Below are positions 45,683 to 54,420 of a stretch of 64,000 nucleotides of DNA, one piece after another (position 1 is the first letter of the stretch; each line of letters opens with the position of its first letter). Under the pieces are notes generated by a model, which saw only the letters and a list, made by a program, of their open reading frames with translations, ran no database searches and was not told where the DNA came from. Made by a program: the position numbers and the translations under genes. The stretch comes from Hyphomicrobiales bacterium (GTDB lineage: Bacteria > Pseudomonadota > Alphaproteobacteria > Rhizobiales > Beijerinckiaceae), in NCBI GenBank assembly GCA_016716745.1, contig JADJVD010000010.1, forward strand, positions 36,466 to 100,465, in the 5' to 3' direction.

Positions 45683-46399
45683 ATGTTCGAGTTTCTGAAG
45701 CGCCTGTTCAGCCGCGAAGGCGCCGCGACGCCGCGCGCGCCCGAGCGCGGGATCGAGCGGCCCGCGCCGAAAGCGGCGCCGGGCAAGATCGAACTCGCGA
45801 CGTCCGGCCCGCAAGCGCTGAGCGACGAGGATCGCGCCGACATTTCCGACATCGTGGCCAAGCTCGCGCAGGGCGGGTTCGACACGCGCGACGATATTCT
45901 GGAGGCCGCGCGCTACTACGTCAGCGACCCCTCGACCTTGACGCCCGCCGACCGCGCCTGGATCGACGCCACGGTCGAGCGCGCGATCACGCAGAAGCGT
46001 CGCGACGAGGCGAGCTGGCCGGCGACGACGGAGTGGGATCGGCTCGACAGCGCGTTCGACGCGCTCGCCGATCAGGGCGTCGTCGCCCTGCACAATGCGG
46101 GTTACACGATGTCCGACGGCCGCGAGGAAGTGGCCGAGGCGGCGCGCGACTGGAAGCGCGCGGTGCGGCCGGTCGGCTATGTCTTCTATCACGGGCAGGA
46201 CGTTGAGCGCGCCATCGTCGGCGACCGGCTGATGCTCGCCTACGGCGCCTTCGCCGGCGCGGGCGCCACGACGACGCAGATCGGCGAGCGAATCGTCGCG
46301 ACGCTACGGCGCGCCGGCTTCAACGTTGATGCGCCGAAGGACGACGACGAGCGCATCGCCATTCTCGGGCTGGACTGGCGCAAGCGCAGCCCCGTGTGA
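45683..46399 (+). CDS. DUF6891 domain-containing protein
   Basis: A 238-residue protein. The first 45 residues are basic and Pro/Ala-rich (MFEFLKRLFSREGAATPRAP). The conserved domain starts near ADISDIVAKLAQGGFDTRDD. It continues through WDRLDSAFDALADQGVVALH, NAGYTMSDGREEVAEAARDW and GYVFYHGQDVERAI to IVATLRRAGFNVDAPKDDD. This matches DUF6891-like proteins of unknown function, though I assign the family from memory of its pattern. It is convergent with ygfZ by one base. The start at 45683 keeps the domain intact. Confidence 0.72.
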   Translation: MFEFLKRLFSREGAATPRAPERGIERPAPKAAPGKIELATSGPQALSDEDRADISDIVAKLAQGGFDTRDDILEAARYYVSDPSTLTPADRAWIDATVERAITQKRRDEASWPATTEWDRLDSAFDALADQGVVALHNAGYTMSDGREEVAEAARDWKRAVRPVGYVFYHGQDVERAIVGDRLMLAYGAFAGAGATTTQIGERIVATLRRAGFNVDAPKDDDERIAILGLDWRKRSPV

Positions 46400-47242
46400 T
46401 CAGGCGGAGGCGACCGCGATCTCGACGCCGCCGGCGAGAATGCGCTGCCCCGCCGCCTGCGCCTCGGCCGCCTTGTCGAGGCGCAGCATGGCGAGGCCCC
46501 GCCCCGCGACGGACGAGCCCATGAAGCCGATCGCCGTGTCTCCGGCGCGGATTTCGACTCCCGCATCCGGCCGCGCGCCGGCGAAGGTCACAGGCGTCAC
46601 ACGCTTGCGCGCGAGCCCGCGATGCTCGACGCGCGAGACGACCTCCTGCCCGACATAGCAGCCCTTCTTGAAGTCGAGCCCGTTGAAGCGATCCATGTCG
46701 GCTTCGTGCGGAAAGGCGTCGCCATAGACGAAATCGACGCCGCCGCGCGGCACGCCGAGCGCGATCCGGCGCGCGTCCCAGTCCTGCGCGTCCGCCGCGC
46801 CGAGGCGCGCGAGAATGCGGGGGACCTCGCTCTCGACGCAGAAGATGCGCCATCCCAGCCGGGCCTCGCGCGGATCGCGATAGATGTCGCCGACGACCTG
46901 CGGGCGCTCCTCGACGTCCCACGCCGCGACGACGGCGATCGACGACGACTGATCCTCGATGGCGACCTTCGCGCGCAGGCGGTAGCGCGTCAGCCGCGTC
47001 ACGAGATCCGCGCAGAGGGCGCGCGGCGCGTCGACGAAGAAGCCGCCGCCGAGATCGTCCACGGCAGGCGAGAGCAGGAAATCGACGAGAATCTTGCCCT
47101 GCGGCGTCAGCAGCGCGGCGTAGCGCCCCTCTGGCTCGGGCAGGTTCGTCACGTCGTTGGTGACGAGACCTTGCAGGAACGCGACCGAATCGACGCCCGC
47201 GACCTTCACCACGCCCCGATCCGCCAACAGCGCCGCCGGCAT
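46400..47242 (-). CDS. ygfZ: Folate-binding protein YgfZ
   Basis: A 280-residue GcvT-like protein that helps maintain iron-sulfur enzymes such as MiaB in a folate-dependent way. The YgfZ signature is visible as FKKGCYVGQEVVSRVEHRGL, with the conserved cysteine. The N-terminal LADRGVVKVAGVDSVAFLQG and TNDVTNL are standard. Start at the ATG at 47242, with the open frame upstream unrelated. It is divergent from the dihydroorotase gene (106-nt gap), an arrangement often seen in this order. Confidence 0.93.
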   Translation of the reverse strand: MPAALLADRGVVKVAGVDSVAFLQGLVTNDVTNLPEPEGRYAALLTPQGKILVDFLLSPAVDDLGGGFFVDAPRALCADLVTRLTRYRLRAKVAIEDQSSSIAVVAAWDVEERPQVVGDIYRDPREARLGWRIFCVESEVPRILARLGAADAQDWDARRIALGVPRGGVDFVYGDAFPHEADMDRFNGLDFKKGCYVGQEVVSRVEHRGLARKRVTPVTFAGARPDAGVEIRAGDTAIGFMGSSVAGRGLAMLRLDKAAEAQAAGQRILAGGVEIAVASA

Positions 47243-47348
47243 GTCCGCCTCCCCTGACTCTCGCTTCGGGATATTGGCCGTCGCGGCCGCGCTGGCAAGG
47301 CCGCCGGCCGTGCTATAGGGGCTCAAACCGCGCAAGGGAGCCGCCGCG

Positions 47349-48674
47349 ATGCCCGTGACCTACGACCTCATCCTGTCCGACGGCGACGTCGTCAATCAGG
47401 ACGGCGCGGGCCAGCGCGACATCGGCGTGACGGCGGGCCGAATCGCCGCCATCGGCGATCTGTCGCGCGCCTCGGCCGGCGAGCGGGTCGACTGTCGCGG
47501 GCTGACGATCCTGCCCGGCGTGATCGACACGCAGGTGCATTTCCGCGAGCCCGGCGCGACGCACAAGGAAGACCTCGAGACCGGCTCGCGCGCCGCCGTG
47601 ATGGGCGGCGTCACCGGCGTGTTCGAGATGCCGAACACCAATCCGCTGACCACCGACGCCGCGACGCTGGCCGACAAGGTGGCGCGCGGAACGCATCGCA
47701 TGCATTGCGACTTCGCCTTCTGGGTCGGCGGCACGCATGACAATGTGAAGGACATTCCCGAGCTCGAGCGCCTGCCGGGCGCGGCGGGAATCAAGGTGTT
47801 CATGGGCTCCTCCACCGGCTCGCTGCTGGTGGCGGACGACGCCGGCGTCGCCGCGATTCTCGGGCAGACGCGCCGGCGCGCGGCCTTCCACAGCGAGGAC
47901 GAGGCGCGGCTCGACTCGCGCAAGGGCGAGCGGATCGAGGGCGATCCGGCCTCGCATCCGGTGTGGCGCGATGAGATCGCCGCCGTGCAGTGCACGCAGC
48001 GTCTCATCCGCATCGCGCGCCAACAGCGCGCCGCCATCCATGTGCTGCACATCTCCACCGAAGAGGAGCTGGCGCTGCTCGCCGACGCCAAGGACGTCGC
48101 CAGCGCCGAAGTGACGCCGCATCATCTGACGCTGACGGCGGACGACTATGCGCGGCTCGGCACGAAATTGCAGATGAACCCGCCGGTGCGCGCGGCGCGC
48201 CATCGCGACGGGCTGTGGCGCGGGCTGGCGCAGGGCGTGCTCGACATTCTGGGCTCGGACCATGCGCCGCACACGCTGGAGGAAAAGGCCAAACCCTATC
48301 CGCAATCGCCCTCCGGCATGACCGGCGTGCAGACGCTGGTGCCGGTGATGCTCGACCATGTGAATGCGGGGCGGCTGACGCTGGCGCGCTTCGTCGACAT
48401 GACGAGCGCCGGGCCGGCGCGGCTGTTCGGCATTGCGCGCAAGGGCCGCATCGCCGTCGGCTACGACGCCGACTTCACCGTCGTCGACATGAAGCGCCGC
48501 CAGACCATCGCGAACGACTGGATCGCCTCGCGCTCGCAATGGACGCCGCATGACGGGCGGCAGGTGACGGGCTGGCCGGTCGGAACCTTCGTGCGCGGCG
48601 CAAAGGCGATGTGGGAGGGCGAACTCGTCACGCCGGCGCAGGGCGAGGCGATCCGCTTCATACAGGCGCTCTGA
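47349..48674 (+). CDS. pyrC: Dihydroorotase, class I type
   Basis: A 441-residue amidohydrolase. Metal ligands: HxH as VIDTQVHFREPG, GIKVFMGSSTG with the candidate bridging lysine, His in AAFHSEDEAR, His in HVLHISTEEE and Asp in GSDHAPHTLEEKAKPY. The GSDHAPH and FREPG motifs are typical of dihydroorotase, which closes the ring in pyrimidine synthesis. Allantoinase or hydantoinase remain alternatives because no other pyr gene is adjacent. The ATG at 47349 follows a GGGAG ribosome site. Confidence 0.9.
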   Translation: MPVTYDLILSDGDVVNQDGAGQRDIGVTAGRIAAIGDLSRASAGERVDCRGLTILPGVIDTQVHFREPGATHKEDLETGSRAAVMGGVTGVFEMPNTNPLTTDAATLADKVARGTHRMHCDFAFWVGGTHDNVKDIPELERLPGAAGIKVFMGSSTGSLLVADDAGVAAILGQTRRRAAFHSEDEARLDSRKGERIEGDPASHPVWRDEIAAVQCTQRLIRIARQQRAAIHVLHISTEEELALLADAKDVASAEVTPHHLTLTADDYARLGTKLQMNPPVRAARHRDGLWRGLAQGVLDILGSDHAPHTLEEKAKPYPQSPSGMTGVQTLVPVMLDHVNAGRLTLARFVDMTSAGPARLFGIARKGRIAVGYDADFTVVDMKRRQTIANDWIASRSQWTPHDGRQVTGWPVGTFVRGAKAMWEGELVTPAQGEAIRFIQAL

Positions 48675-48677
48675 GCC

Positions 48678-49208
48678 TCAAACGGGCTCGGCCAGAAACG
48701 AGTGCCACGTCCCGTCCGCGCCGACGACGGCGCGGTGGACGAGCGGGCGCTCATCCCGATCGGCGCGCAGATCGGCGAAGCGCACGAACCGCCATAGCGC
48801 GGCGCGCGCATCGCCCGTCGCCGCGCCTGCCGACTCTTGCGGCGCGACCACGGCGAGCGCCGGAAAGACATAGGACTCGAAGACGCCGCGCCTGACGCGC
48901 GCATGAGGCGCCTCGAACGCCGCGCGCAGGATCGCGACCATCTCGGCGCCGTTCCTGTCGAACGAGCGACGTTTCAGGAAATCGACGATCCCGGCGAAGT
49001 TGCGCGGCCGCTCGGGCCCGCGCGCGAAGACGGGCGGCGTCTCGGCCCACTGGATCGGCACGGCCAGCGCCTCGATGTCGCGTCTGGCGCAGGCCTCAAG
49101 AATCTTCGCGCGCAAGGCGGCGACGCGCGGCGGCAGCGCGGCCGGATCGTCGAACGGACCCGTGACGACGTCCTTCGGCGGGGGCGGCGCGGCGCGCGGA
49201 GCTTTCAT
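48678..49208 (-). CDS. Conserved hypothetical protein
   Basis: A 176-residue cytosolic protein. It starts MKAPRAAPPPPKDVV and contains helical segments (LRAKILEACARRDIEALAV) and a Trp/Phe-rich C-terminus (LWRFVRFADLRADRDERPLV and WHSFLAEPV). The pattern DIEALAVPIQWAETPPVFAR is like uncharacterised alphaproteobacterial proteins, but I assign no family. It converges on the dihydroorotase gene, three bases apart, and has no operon partner. Confidence 0.65.
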   Translation of the reverse strand: MKAPRAAPPPPKDVVTGPFDDPAALPPRVAALRAKILEACARRDIEALAVPIQWAETPPVFARGPERPRNFAGIVDFLKRRSFDRNGAEMVAILRAAFEAPHARVRRGVFESYVFPALAVVAPQESAGAATGDARAALWRFVRFADLRADRDERPLVHRAVVGADGTWHSFLAEPV

Positions 49209-49315
49209 ACCTCAAGAGATAGGCGGCGCGGCAGGCCGCGCCAAGCGCGCGGCTTCGCGAAAGCAGTCTGCCGCGCTAGACAGATCGCATTGCGATTCGT
49301 CGATTGCGGGGCCAC

Positions 49316-49486
49316 ATGCGGATCATCATCGTCATCGCCGTCGCGGCGCTGCTCTCGGGCTGCGCGGCGGTGAGCGCGGTCGGAACGGCCGCCTCCGTCG
49401 CCGCCACAGGCGCCGGGCTCGCGGTCGGCGCGGCGACGACCGCCGGCGGCGCCGTCGTCAAGACGGGCGCGGCGCTGGTTCCGTAA
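49316..49486 (+). CDS. Small lipoprotein
   Basis: A 56-residue predicted lipoprotein. MRIIIVIAVAALLSGCAAVS has a signal peptide with lipobox LLSGC, Cys16 being lipidated. The rest is a Gly/Ala/Thr-rich helix (GTAASVAATGAGLAVGAATT) typical of small outer-membrane lipoproteins. An alternative ATG at 49304 is too far from the hydrophobic core. It is convergent with the 85-residue gene, one base apart. Confidence 0.65.
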   Translation: MRIIIVIAVAALLSGCAAVSAVGTAASVAATGAGLAVGAATTAGGAVVKTGAALVP

Positions 49487-49487
49487 G

Positions 49488-49745
49488 TTACTGGCGCAGG
49501 CCGACGGAGAATTCGCCGCAGCGGATGCGCTCGGGCAGGCGCTCGGCGAAATGCGCGACCGCCTCCTCGCCATAGGTTTCGACCAGTTCCTGCAAGGCGG
49601 TGAAGATCGCGGCCTGGGCGAAACAGTCCGCCTCGACGCCCGACAGGATCGCCTCCGCGAACGCCTCGTTCACATAGGAGAGCGCGGCGCGCTTTTCCTC
49701 TGCGGCGGACAGATCTTCGATTCGGGGGAGGGCCTGACGCATCAT
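49488..49745 (-). CDS. Small conserved hypothetical protein (85 residues)
   Basis: MMRQALPRIEDLSAAEEKRA begins an all-helical acidic protein that contains LSYVNEAFAEAILSGVEADC, then FAQAAIFTALQELVETYGEE, and ends ERIRCGEFSVGLRQ. No family is recognised. The upstream gap holds the best CtrA-like motif of the window, 47-61 nt before the start, so it may be cell-cycle regulated. The start may also be the second Met at 49742. Confidence 0.65.
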   Translation of the reverse strand: MMRQALPRIEDLSAAEEKRAALSYVNEAFAEAILSGVEADCFAQAAIFTALQELVETYGEEAVAHFAERLPERIRCGEFSVGLRQ

Positions 49746-49791
49746 GACGGCGGCACCTTAACGGGGCGCCCGCGCGAGGGCGACCCAGCTC

Positions 49792-49807
49792 TTAAACGAA
49801 GGTTAAC
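49792..49807 (-). promoter_or_regulatory. Perfect CtrA consensus (TTAA-N7-TTAAC) upstream of the 85-residue gene
   Basis: TTAAACGAAGGTTAAC matches TTAA-N7-TTAAC exactly. The palindromic core (49792-49806) lies 47-61 nt upstream of the minus-strand start at 49745, and 31 nt past the TIGR02301 gene end. It is the only exact match I found. Confidence 0.55.
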
Positions 49808-49836
49808 AAGGCTGTGCAAATCCGCCTCGTCGCGGC

Positions 49837-50286
49837 TCAGCCGCCGCTGAAGCGGCCGGCGAGGTCGCGGGCGATGCGTCCGCCCTCGGCCAGATAGCGC
49901 GCGATGGCCGTCTCGGCGGCAGGCGTGCAGGCGCGATAGGTCAGCTCGAAACCGCGATAGCCGCGGTTGTAGGCGCCGGCGAGGCGCTCCTTGCGAGCCT
50001 CGGTCGTCGCCTCCGCCTCGAGCAGCGCCGTCATGCGCAACCGCCAGGCGTCGCCGTCGCGCGCGCCGCACAATTCGCGCAGGAAGGCGAGCGACCCCAT
50101 GATCTGGGACAGCCGCAGCAATTGCGGCTCGTAGGGCGGCGGCGGCGGCTCCGGGGTCGGGGCTGGCGGCGCGGGCGCGGCCTGCTGGGGCGCAGGCGTC
50201 GCCGGCCGCGGGCGCGGCCCCTGCTGGGCGAGCGCCGGCGGGGCGAGCGCGATCAGCGCCGCCAGCGCGAACGCGCGGGCGCTCAC
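49837..50286 (-). CDS. TIGR02301 family exported protein
   Basis: A 149-residue protein with a signal peptide (ARAFALAALIALAPPALAQQ), a Pro/Ala-rich linker and a helical domain with LRLSQIMGSLAFLRELCGAR and RMTALLEAEATTEARKERLA, then YRGFELTYRACTPAAETAIA. This fits the TIGR02301 family, found mainly in Hyphomicrobiales, of unknown function. The GTG start at 50286 overlaps the NUDIX stop in GTGA, indicating translational coupling. The two cysteines in the domain may form a disulfide. Confidence 0.85.
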   Translation of the reverse strand: MSARAFALAALIALAPPALAQQGPRPRPATPAPQQAAPAPPAPTPEPPPPPYEPQLLRLSQIMGSLAFLRELCGARDGDAWRLRMTALLEAEATTEARKERLAGAYNRGYRGFELTYRACTPAAETAIARYLAEGGRIARDLAGRFSGG

Positions 50287-50723
50287 GCGGCCTCCCAGAT
50301 GCGGCGGGCGGCGCGCAACACATCGGGCAGCTCGCGCGTCGTCGGGCGGGCGCCGAGCGCCTCCGGATCGACCCATGCGACGGCGCCGGCCTCGGGCCCC
50401 GGCCGCCCCTCGCCGGCGAGCCAGCGGGCGACGAAGGAGGCGACGACGAAATGGGTCCGCACCCGCCCTTGCCCGTCGCGCTCGATCACCTCGACATGGC
50501 GGTTGAAACCGACAATCCGCGCCTCGACCGCGACTTCCTCGCGCAATTCGCGCAGCGCCGCCTGCGCCAGCGTCTCGCCCGGTTCGACGACGCCGCCGGG
50601 CAGCGACCAGACGCCTTCGAGCGGCGGCCTGGCGCGCGTGGCGATCAGCACGCGCCCCTCGCGCCACACCGCGACGCTGGCGGCGAGGATCGGACGGGCG
50701 GGATAGAGCCGGTCGTCGGGCAT
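50283..50723 (-). CDS. NUDIX hydrolase
   Basis: A NUDIX enzyme of about 146 residues. The Nudix box is GGVVEPGETLAQAALRELRE plus the following EV, with the essential Glu residues. The N-terminus reads RPILAASVAVWREGRVLIAT. Members hydrolyse nucleoside diphosphate-linked metabolites, and this one resembles housecleaning ADP-ribose or oxidised-nucleotide pyrophosphatases. The start at 50723 (MPDDRLYPARP) avoids overlapping the SDR gene, while a longer start at 50747 is possible. It is coupled to the TIGR02301 gene downstream. Confidence 0.85.
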   Translation of the reverse strand: MPDDRLYPARPILAASVAVWREGRVLIATRARPPLEGVWSLPGGVVEPGETLAQAALRELREEVAVEARIVGFNRHVEVIERDGQGRVRTHFVVASFVARWLAGEGRPGPEAGAVAWVDPEALGARPTTRELPDVLRAARRIWEAA

Positions 50724-50727
50724 CGGC

Positions 50728-51477
50728 TCAGACGTGCTGGCCGCCATTGATGTGCAACTCCGCCCCGTGGACGTAGCTCGACTGGTCCGTGCACAGGAAA
50801 TAGATCGCCTTGGCGACCTCCTCCGGCGTGCCGAGCCGGCGCATCGGGATCTGCGCGACGATCTTGTCCGTGCCCGGCGACAGGATCGCGGTGTCGATCT
50901 CGCCCGGCGAGATGGCGTTGACGCGCACGCCGCGGGGCCCGAAATCGGCCGCCATCTCGCGCGTCAGCGCCGCCAGCGCCGCCTTCGACGTCGCATAGGC
51001 GGCGCCGGCGAAGGGATGCACGCGCGAGCCGGCGATCGAGGTGACGTTGACCACCGAGCCGCGCGCCGTCTCGAGCTCGGCGAGCAGGCCGCGCGCCAGC
51101 ATCACCGTCGAGAAGAAATTGACGTGAAACACCTTCAGCCAGTCGGCAAGTTCGGTCTCGATCGTTCCGAGCCGCGCGCCGCCCGGCCCCTTGGGCGAGA
51201 CGCCGGCATTGTTGACCAGCGCGTCGAGCCGCCCGTTCTCCAGCCGCTCGCGCACCTCGGCGATGGCGCGGGCGGTGTCCGCCGGGTCGGCGAGATCGAT
51301 CTGGAGATGGTCTTCCGGCCCCGCCATCCACGGGCATTCCTCCGGGAAGGGCTGGCGCGAACAGGTGATGACGCGCCAGCCGGCGGAGGAGAAACGCTTG
51401 ACGGTCGCATGGCCGATGCCGCGCGAGGCGCCGGTGAGAAGCATAGTGCGCCGCGGCGCATTGGTCTGTCCGGTCAT
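50728..51477 (-). CDS. SDR family oxidoreductase
   Basis: A 249-residue classical short-chain dehydrogenase. The cofactor motif is LLTGASRGIGHATVKRFSSA and the NNAG motif is LVNNAGVSPKGPGG. The catalytic Ser is in NVTSIAGSRV, with Tyr and Lys in AYATSKAALAALTREMAADF. The C-terminal YFLCTDQSSYVHGAELHING is typical of this fold. The substrate is unknown. It lies 5 nt before the NUDIX gene on the same strand, so SDR, NUDIX and TIGR02301 are one operon. Confidence 0.9.
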   Translation of the reverse strand: MTGQTNAPRRTMLLTGASRGIGHATVKRFSSAGWRVITCSRQPFPEECPWMAGPEDHLQIDLADPADTARAIAEVRERLENGRLDALVNNAGVSPKGPGGARLGTIETELADWLKVFHVNFFSTVMLARGLLAELETARGSVVNVTSIAGSRVHPFAGAAYATSKAALAALTREMAADFGPRGVRVNAISPGEIDTAILSPGTDKIVAQIPMRRLGTPEEVAKAIYFLCTDQSSYVHGAELHINGGQHV

Positions 51478-51541
51478 GGCCGGGACGATAGCGCAATCCC
51501 CGGCGCGCCGCCGGGATTTTTCGCGCCCGCGCGCGGGGCGC

Positions 51542-53155
51542 TCAGTCGCAGCGCGTCAGGTCGAGATTGGCGCGGCGCACCTTCGTCTCGACGTCGAGCA
51601 GGCCGAGCACGGTCGGAAAGATGTTGTCGTGCGAGACCTTGGCGTCGCGATAGGCCGCGACGCAGCCGGCCGCCACGGGCGCGGCCTTCTTCATCGCGTC
51701 CGACAGCCAGATCAGCATCGGCACATGCGTCTGCTGCGAGGGCGCCAGCATGTAGGGCGCGCCGTGCAAATAGAGGCCCTTCTCGCCGGTCGATTCGCCG
51801 TGATCGGAGGCGTAGAGCATCGCGCTGTCGTAGCGATCCTCTTTCTTCAACACGTCGATGACGCGGGCGAGCATCAGATCGGTGTAGAGGATCGAATTGT
51901 CGTAGGTGTTGACGATGGCCTCGTGGCTGCACGTCTGCAGGGCGCTGGTGGCGCACACCGGATCGAACCGGCCCTCGATGTTCTCGGGGTAGCGCTTGAA
52001 GTAGGACGGGCCGTGGCTGCCCACCTGATGCAGCACGACGATGCGATCCTTCGTCGGCTCGTCCTTGAGGAAGCGCTGCAACTCCTCGACCATCGCCTCG
52101 TCGAGGCAGAAGTCGCGCCCCTCGCACCATGTCTTCGCGATGTCGGGCGAGAAGCTCAGCTCGCGCCCGCGCACGCACGTCCCCTTGCAGCCAGTGTTGT
52201 TGTCGAGCCAGGCCGTCTCGTAGCCGGCGCGGCGGGCGACATCGAGCAGCGACTCTCGGGCGCGCGCGGTTTTGGCGCTGTATTCCTCGCGCGTCATGCC
52301 GCTGAAGATGCACGGAACGGACACGTTGGTCGCCGTCCCGCAGGAGGAGGTGTTGGGGAAGTAGACGACGCCCTCGCGCGCGAGCTTCGGATTGGTCATG
52401 CGCGCATAGCCACCGAGCGAGAAGCTCTCGGCGCGGGCGGTCTCGCCGAGCACGAAAACGAGCAGGCGCGGACGGGCGGACGGGTTCACACGGCGGGCGT
52501 CCTCGCCATAGGGCGCGATGACGATTTTCTCGAGCGGCTGGGTCTTGCGATAGAAGGAATGCAAGCCGGCGAAGACGTTGGCGGGCGCGATATAGTCGCG
52601 CAGATAGCGATGGGCGCGGAAGGTCGACGCGTAGTCGATGTAGTTGACCGCCACGATGGCGAGGCCCGCGACGAGCGAGAGCGCGACCACGCCGGCCTTG
52701 ATCACCGTGGCGCGGCCGATGCGATGGGCCGGGCGCGCCCACAGCACGAGCGCCACAGGCGGGGCGATCATCGCCGTCAGCCAGAAGACGCCCTGCCAGT
52801 TGAAGAAGCCCGAAGCCTCGCGGCTGTTGGTCTCCAGCACGTTGTGGATCTGGTCGCCGTCGACGCCGACGCCGAAGACGAGCGAGGCGTAGCCGGCGAC
52901 CGCCGCCAGCACGACGAGCAGGATGGGGACGACTTTCGTCCACCGCCCCCAGAACAGAAGTTGCAGGACGATATTGTAGATCAGGAACAGGACGAGGCCC
53001 GTCATCACGATCAGCAACACGCGATGGGGCGTCGCCTCCGGCAGAGCCTCCGCGAACTTGCGGAAGAAGACGACATTGCAGGTCGCCCCCACCCAGGCGG
53101 CGACGAGCGCGGCGACGACGACCGCCGAGCGGACGAAACGGAGAAGTGACGACAT
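51542..53155 (-). CDS. eptA: Phosphoethanolamine--lipid A transferase (EptA-like)
   Basis: A 537-residue inner-membrane protein with five N-terminal helices (starting SLLRFVRSAVVVAALVAAWV) and a periplasmic sulfatase-fold domain. Catalytic landmarks: FVLGETARAESFSLGGYARM, the nucleophile threonine in SSCGTATNVSVPCIFSG, and the metal-binding ASDHGESTGEKGLYLHGAPY. It has several disulfide-forming cysteines. It adds phosphoethanolamine to lipid A or core sugars, which can lower envelope charge and polymyxin sensitivity. No two-component genes are adjacent. It is followed by pdxH upstream on the same strand. Confidence 0.92.
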   Translation of the reverse strand: MSSLLRFVRSAVVVAALVAAWVGATCNVVFFRKFAEALPEATPHRVLLIVMTGLVLFLIYNIVLQLLFWGRWTKVVPILLVVLAAVAGYASLVFGVGVDGDQIHNVLETNSREASGFFNWQGVFWLTAMIAPPVALVLWARPAHRIGRATVIKAGVVALSLVAGLAIVAVNYIDYASTFRAHRYLRDYIAPANVFAGLHSFYRKTQPLEKIVIAPYGEDARRVNPSARPRLLVFVLGETARAESFSLGGYARMTNPKLAREGVVYFPNTSSCGTATNVSVPCIFSGMTREEYSAKTARARESLLDVARRAGYETAWLDNNTGCKGTCVRGRELSFSPDIAKTWCEGRDFCLDEAMVEELQRFLKDEPTKDRIVVLHQVGSHGPSYFKRYPENIEGRFDPVCATSALQTCSHEAIVNTYDNSILYTDLMLARVIDVLKKEDRYDSAMLYASDHGESTGEKGLYLHGAPYMLAPSQQTHVPMLIWLSDAMKKAAPVAAGCVAAYRDAKVSHDNIFPTVLGLLDVETKVRRANLDLTRCD

Positions 53156-53275
53156 CGGGCTGACGGATCCATGAAGCGGGGCGCGCGGGCGCGCCGCCGG
53201 CCTCGGCCGGATGTAACGCCCTCGCGTCGCGAAATGATCGGCAATTGTGACGGCTTCGCGGCGAAGCTCGACCGA

Positions 53276-53890
53276 TTACGGATAAAGCCGTTCCTTCGTC
53301 CAGTCGCCGTCCGGCGCGGGGCGGCGGAAGACGACCCGGTCATGCAGGCGGAAGGGCATGTCGCGCCAGAACTCCATCTGCACGGGGCGGACGCGGAAGC
53401 CGCGCCAGTAGGCCGGCCGCGGCACCTCGCCGAGCGCGTAGCGGGCGGCGTATTTCGCCACCGCCTTCTCCAGCGCGAAGCGGCTTTCGAGCGGGCGGGA
53501 CTGCTGGCTCGCCCAGGCGCCGATGCGGCTGTCGCGCGCGCGGGAGGCGAAATAGGCGTCGGATTCGGCGTCCGTCACCGGCTCGACCGGCCCGCGGGCG
53601 CGCACCTGCCGGCGCAGGCTCTTCCAGTGGAACAGCACGGCCGCCTGCGGATTGGCCCCCAATTGCAGGCCCTTGGCGCTCTCGGCGTTGGTGTAGAACA
53701 CGAAGCCGCGCTCGTCGAAATCCTTCATCAGCACCATGCGCACGTCCGGCAGGCCGTCGGGGCCGGCGGTGGCGAGCGCCATGCCGTTGGGATCGTTCGG
53801 CTCGCTCGCCTGAGCCTCGGCGAACCAGGCGCCGAACAGCTCGGCCGGAGCGCGCGCCTCGGCGAGGTCACTCGTCTTTAACGGATTCAC
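53276..53890 (-). CDS. pdxH: Pyridoxamine 5'-phosphate oxidase
   Basis: A 204-residue FMN enzyme that oxidises pyridoxine or pyridoxamine phosphate to PLP. Signatures: MVLMKDFDERGFVFYTNAES, then AAVLFHWKSLRRQVRARGPV, ASQQSRPLESRF and the C-terminal WRGFRVRPVQMEFWRDMPFR. All known FMN and substrate residues appear in place. It is divergent from the RT0821-type lipoprotein gene, an arrangement recurrent in this order alongside dnaJ and fabI. Confidence 0.95.
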   Translation of the reverse strand: MNPLKTSDLAEARAPAELFGAWFAEAQASEPNDPNGMALATAGPDGLPDVRMVLMKDFDERGFVFYTNAESAKGLQLGANPQAAVLFHWKSLRRQVRARGPVEPVTDAESDAYFASRARDSRIGAWASQQSRPLESRFALEKAVAKYAARYALGEVPRPAYWRGFRVRPVQMEFWRDMPFRLHDRVVFRRPAPDGDWTKERLYP

Positions 53891-53974
53891 CGCAAAATTC
53901 CTCGAATTGTAGCTTTCGTTCGGGAGGGACGCTTGTCGATCACTCGGCGCGGCCCGGCGTCACCTCGTTCCTAT

Positions 53975-54409
53975 ATGTCGATTCTCCGTCTCGCCCCAAT
54001 CGGGGCGGCAGGGCTCGCGGCGCTGCTGTCGGCCGGCTGCTCGATCTCGATCCCCGCCGTCGGCGTGGCCGAGGACGAGGAGATCGTCACCGGCTCCATC
54101 GCCGCCGATCCGCGCACGCCGCTCTCGACCTTTCTGGAGCCGACCGAGGAGGCCGCCGCGATGACGGCGATCGGCGCGGCGCTCGATCCGCAATCGAGCG
54201 GCGCGGCGCAGAGCTGGACGGCCCATGGCGGGCGCAGGGGCGTGGTTCACCCCACCGCCGCCGCCGAGCCCGTGGGCGACGACATCTGCCGCAAGTTCGA
54301 GGCGTCGGGCGTCGGCGTCGCCGGCGCCTTCCGGGCGACGGGCCTCGCCTGCCGCAACAAGCGCGGGGAGTGGACCGTTCACGAGATGCGCTCGCGCCAG
54401 AAGACCTGA
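53975..54409 (+). CDS. RT0821/Lpp0805 family surface lipoprotein
   Basis: A 144-residue predicted outer-membrane lipoprotein. MSILRLAPIGAAGLAALLSA begins a signal peptide with the lipobox LSAGC. The C-terminal half contains DDICRKFEASGVGVAGAFRA and GLACRNKRGEWTVHEMRSRQ, resembling the RT0821/Lpp0805 surface antigen family, with two cysteines likely paired. A TTG at 53933 would extend it but would spoil the signal peptide. It is divergent from pdxH. Confidence 0.78.
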   Translation: MSILRLAPIGAAGLAALLSAGCSISIPAVGVAEDEEIVTGSIAADPRTPLSTFLEPTEEAAAMTAIGAALDPQSSGAAQSWTAHGGRRGVVHPTAAAEPVGDDICRKFEASGVGVAGAFRATGLACRNKRGEWTVHEMRSRQKT

Positions 54410-54420
54410 GCGGGCGGCGG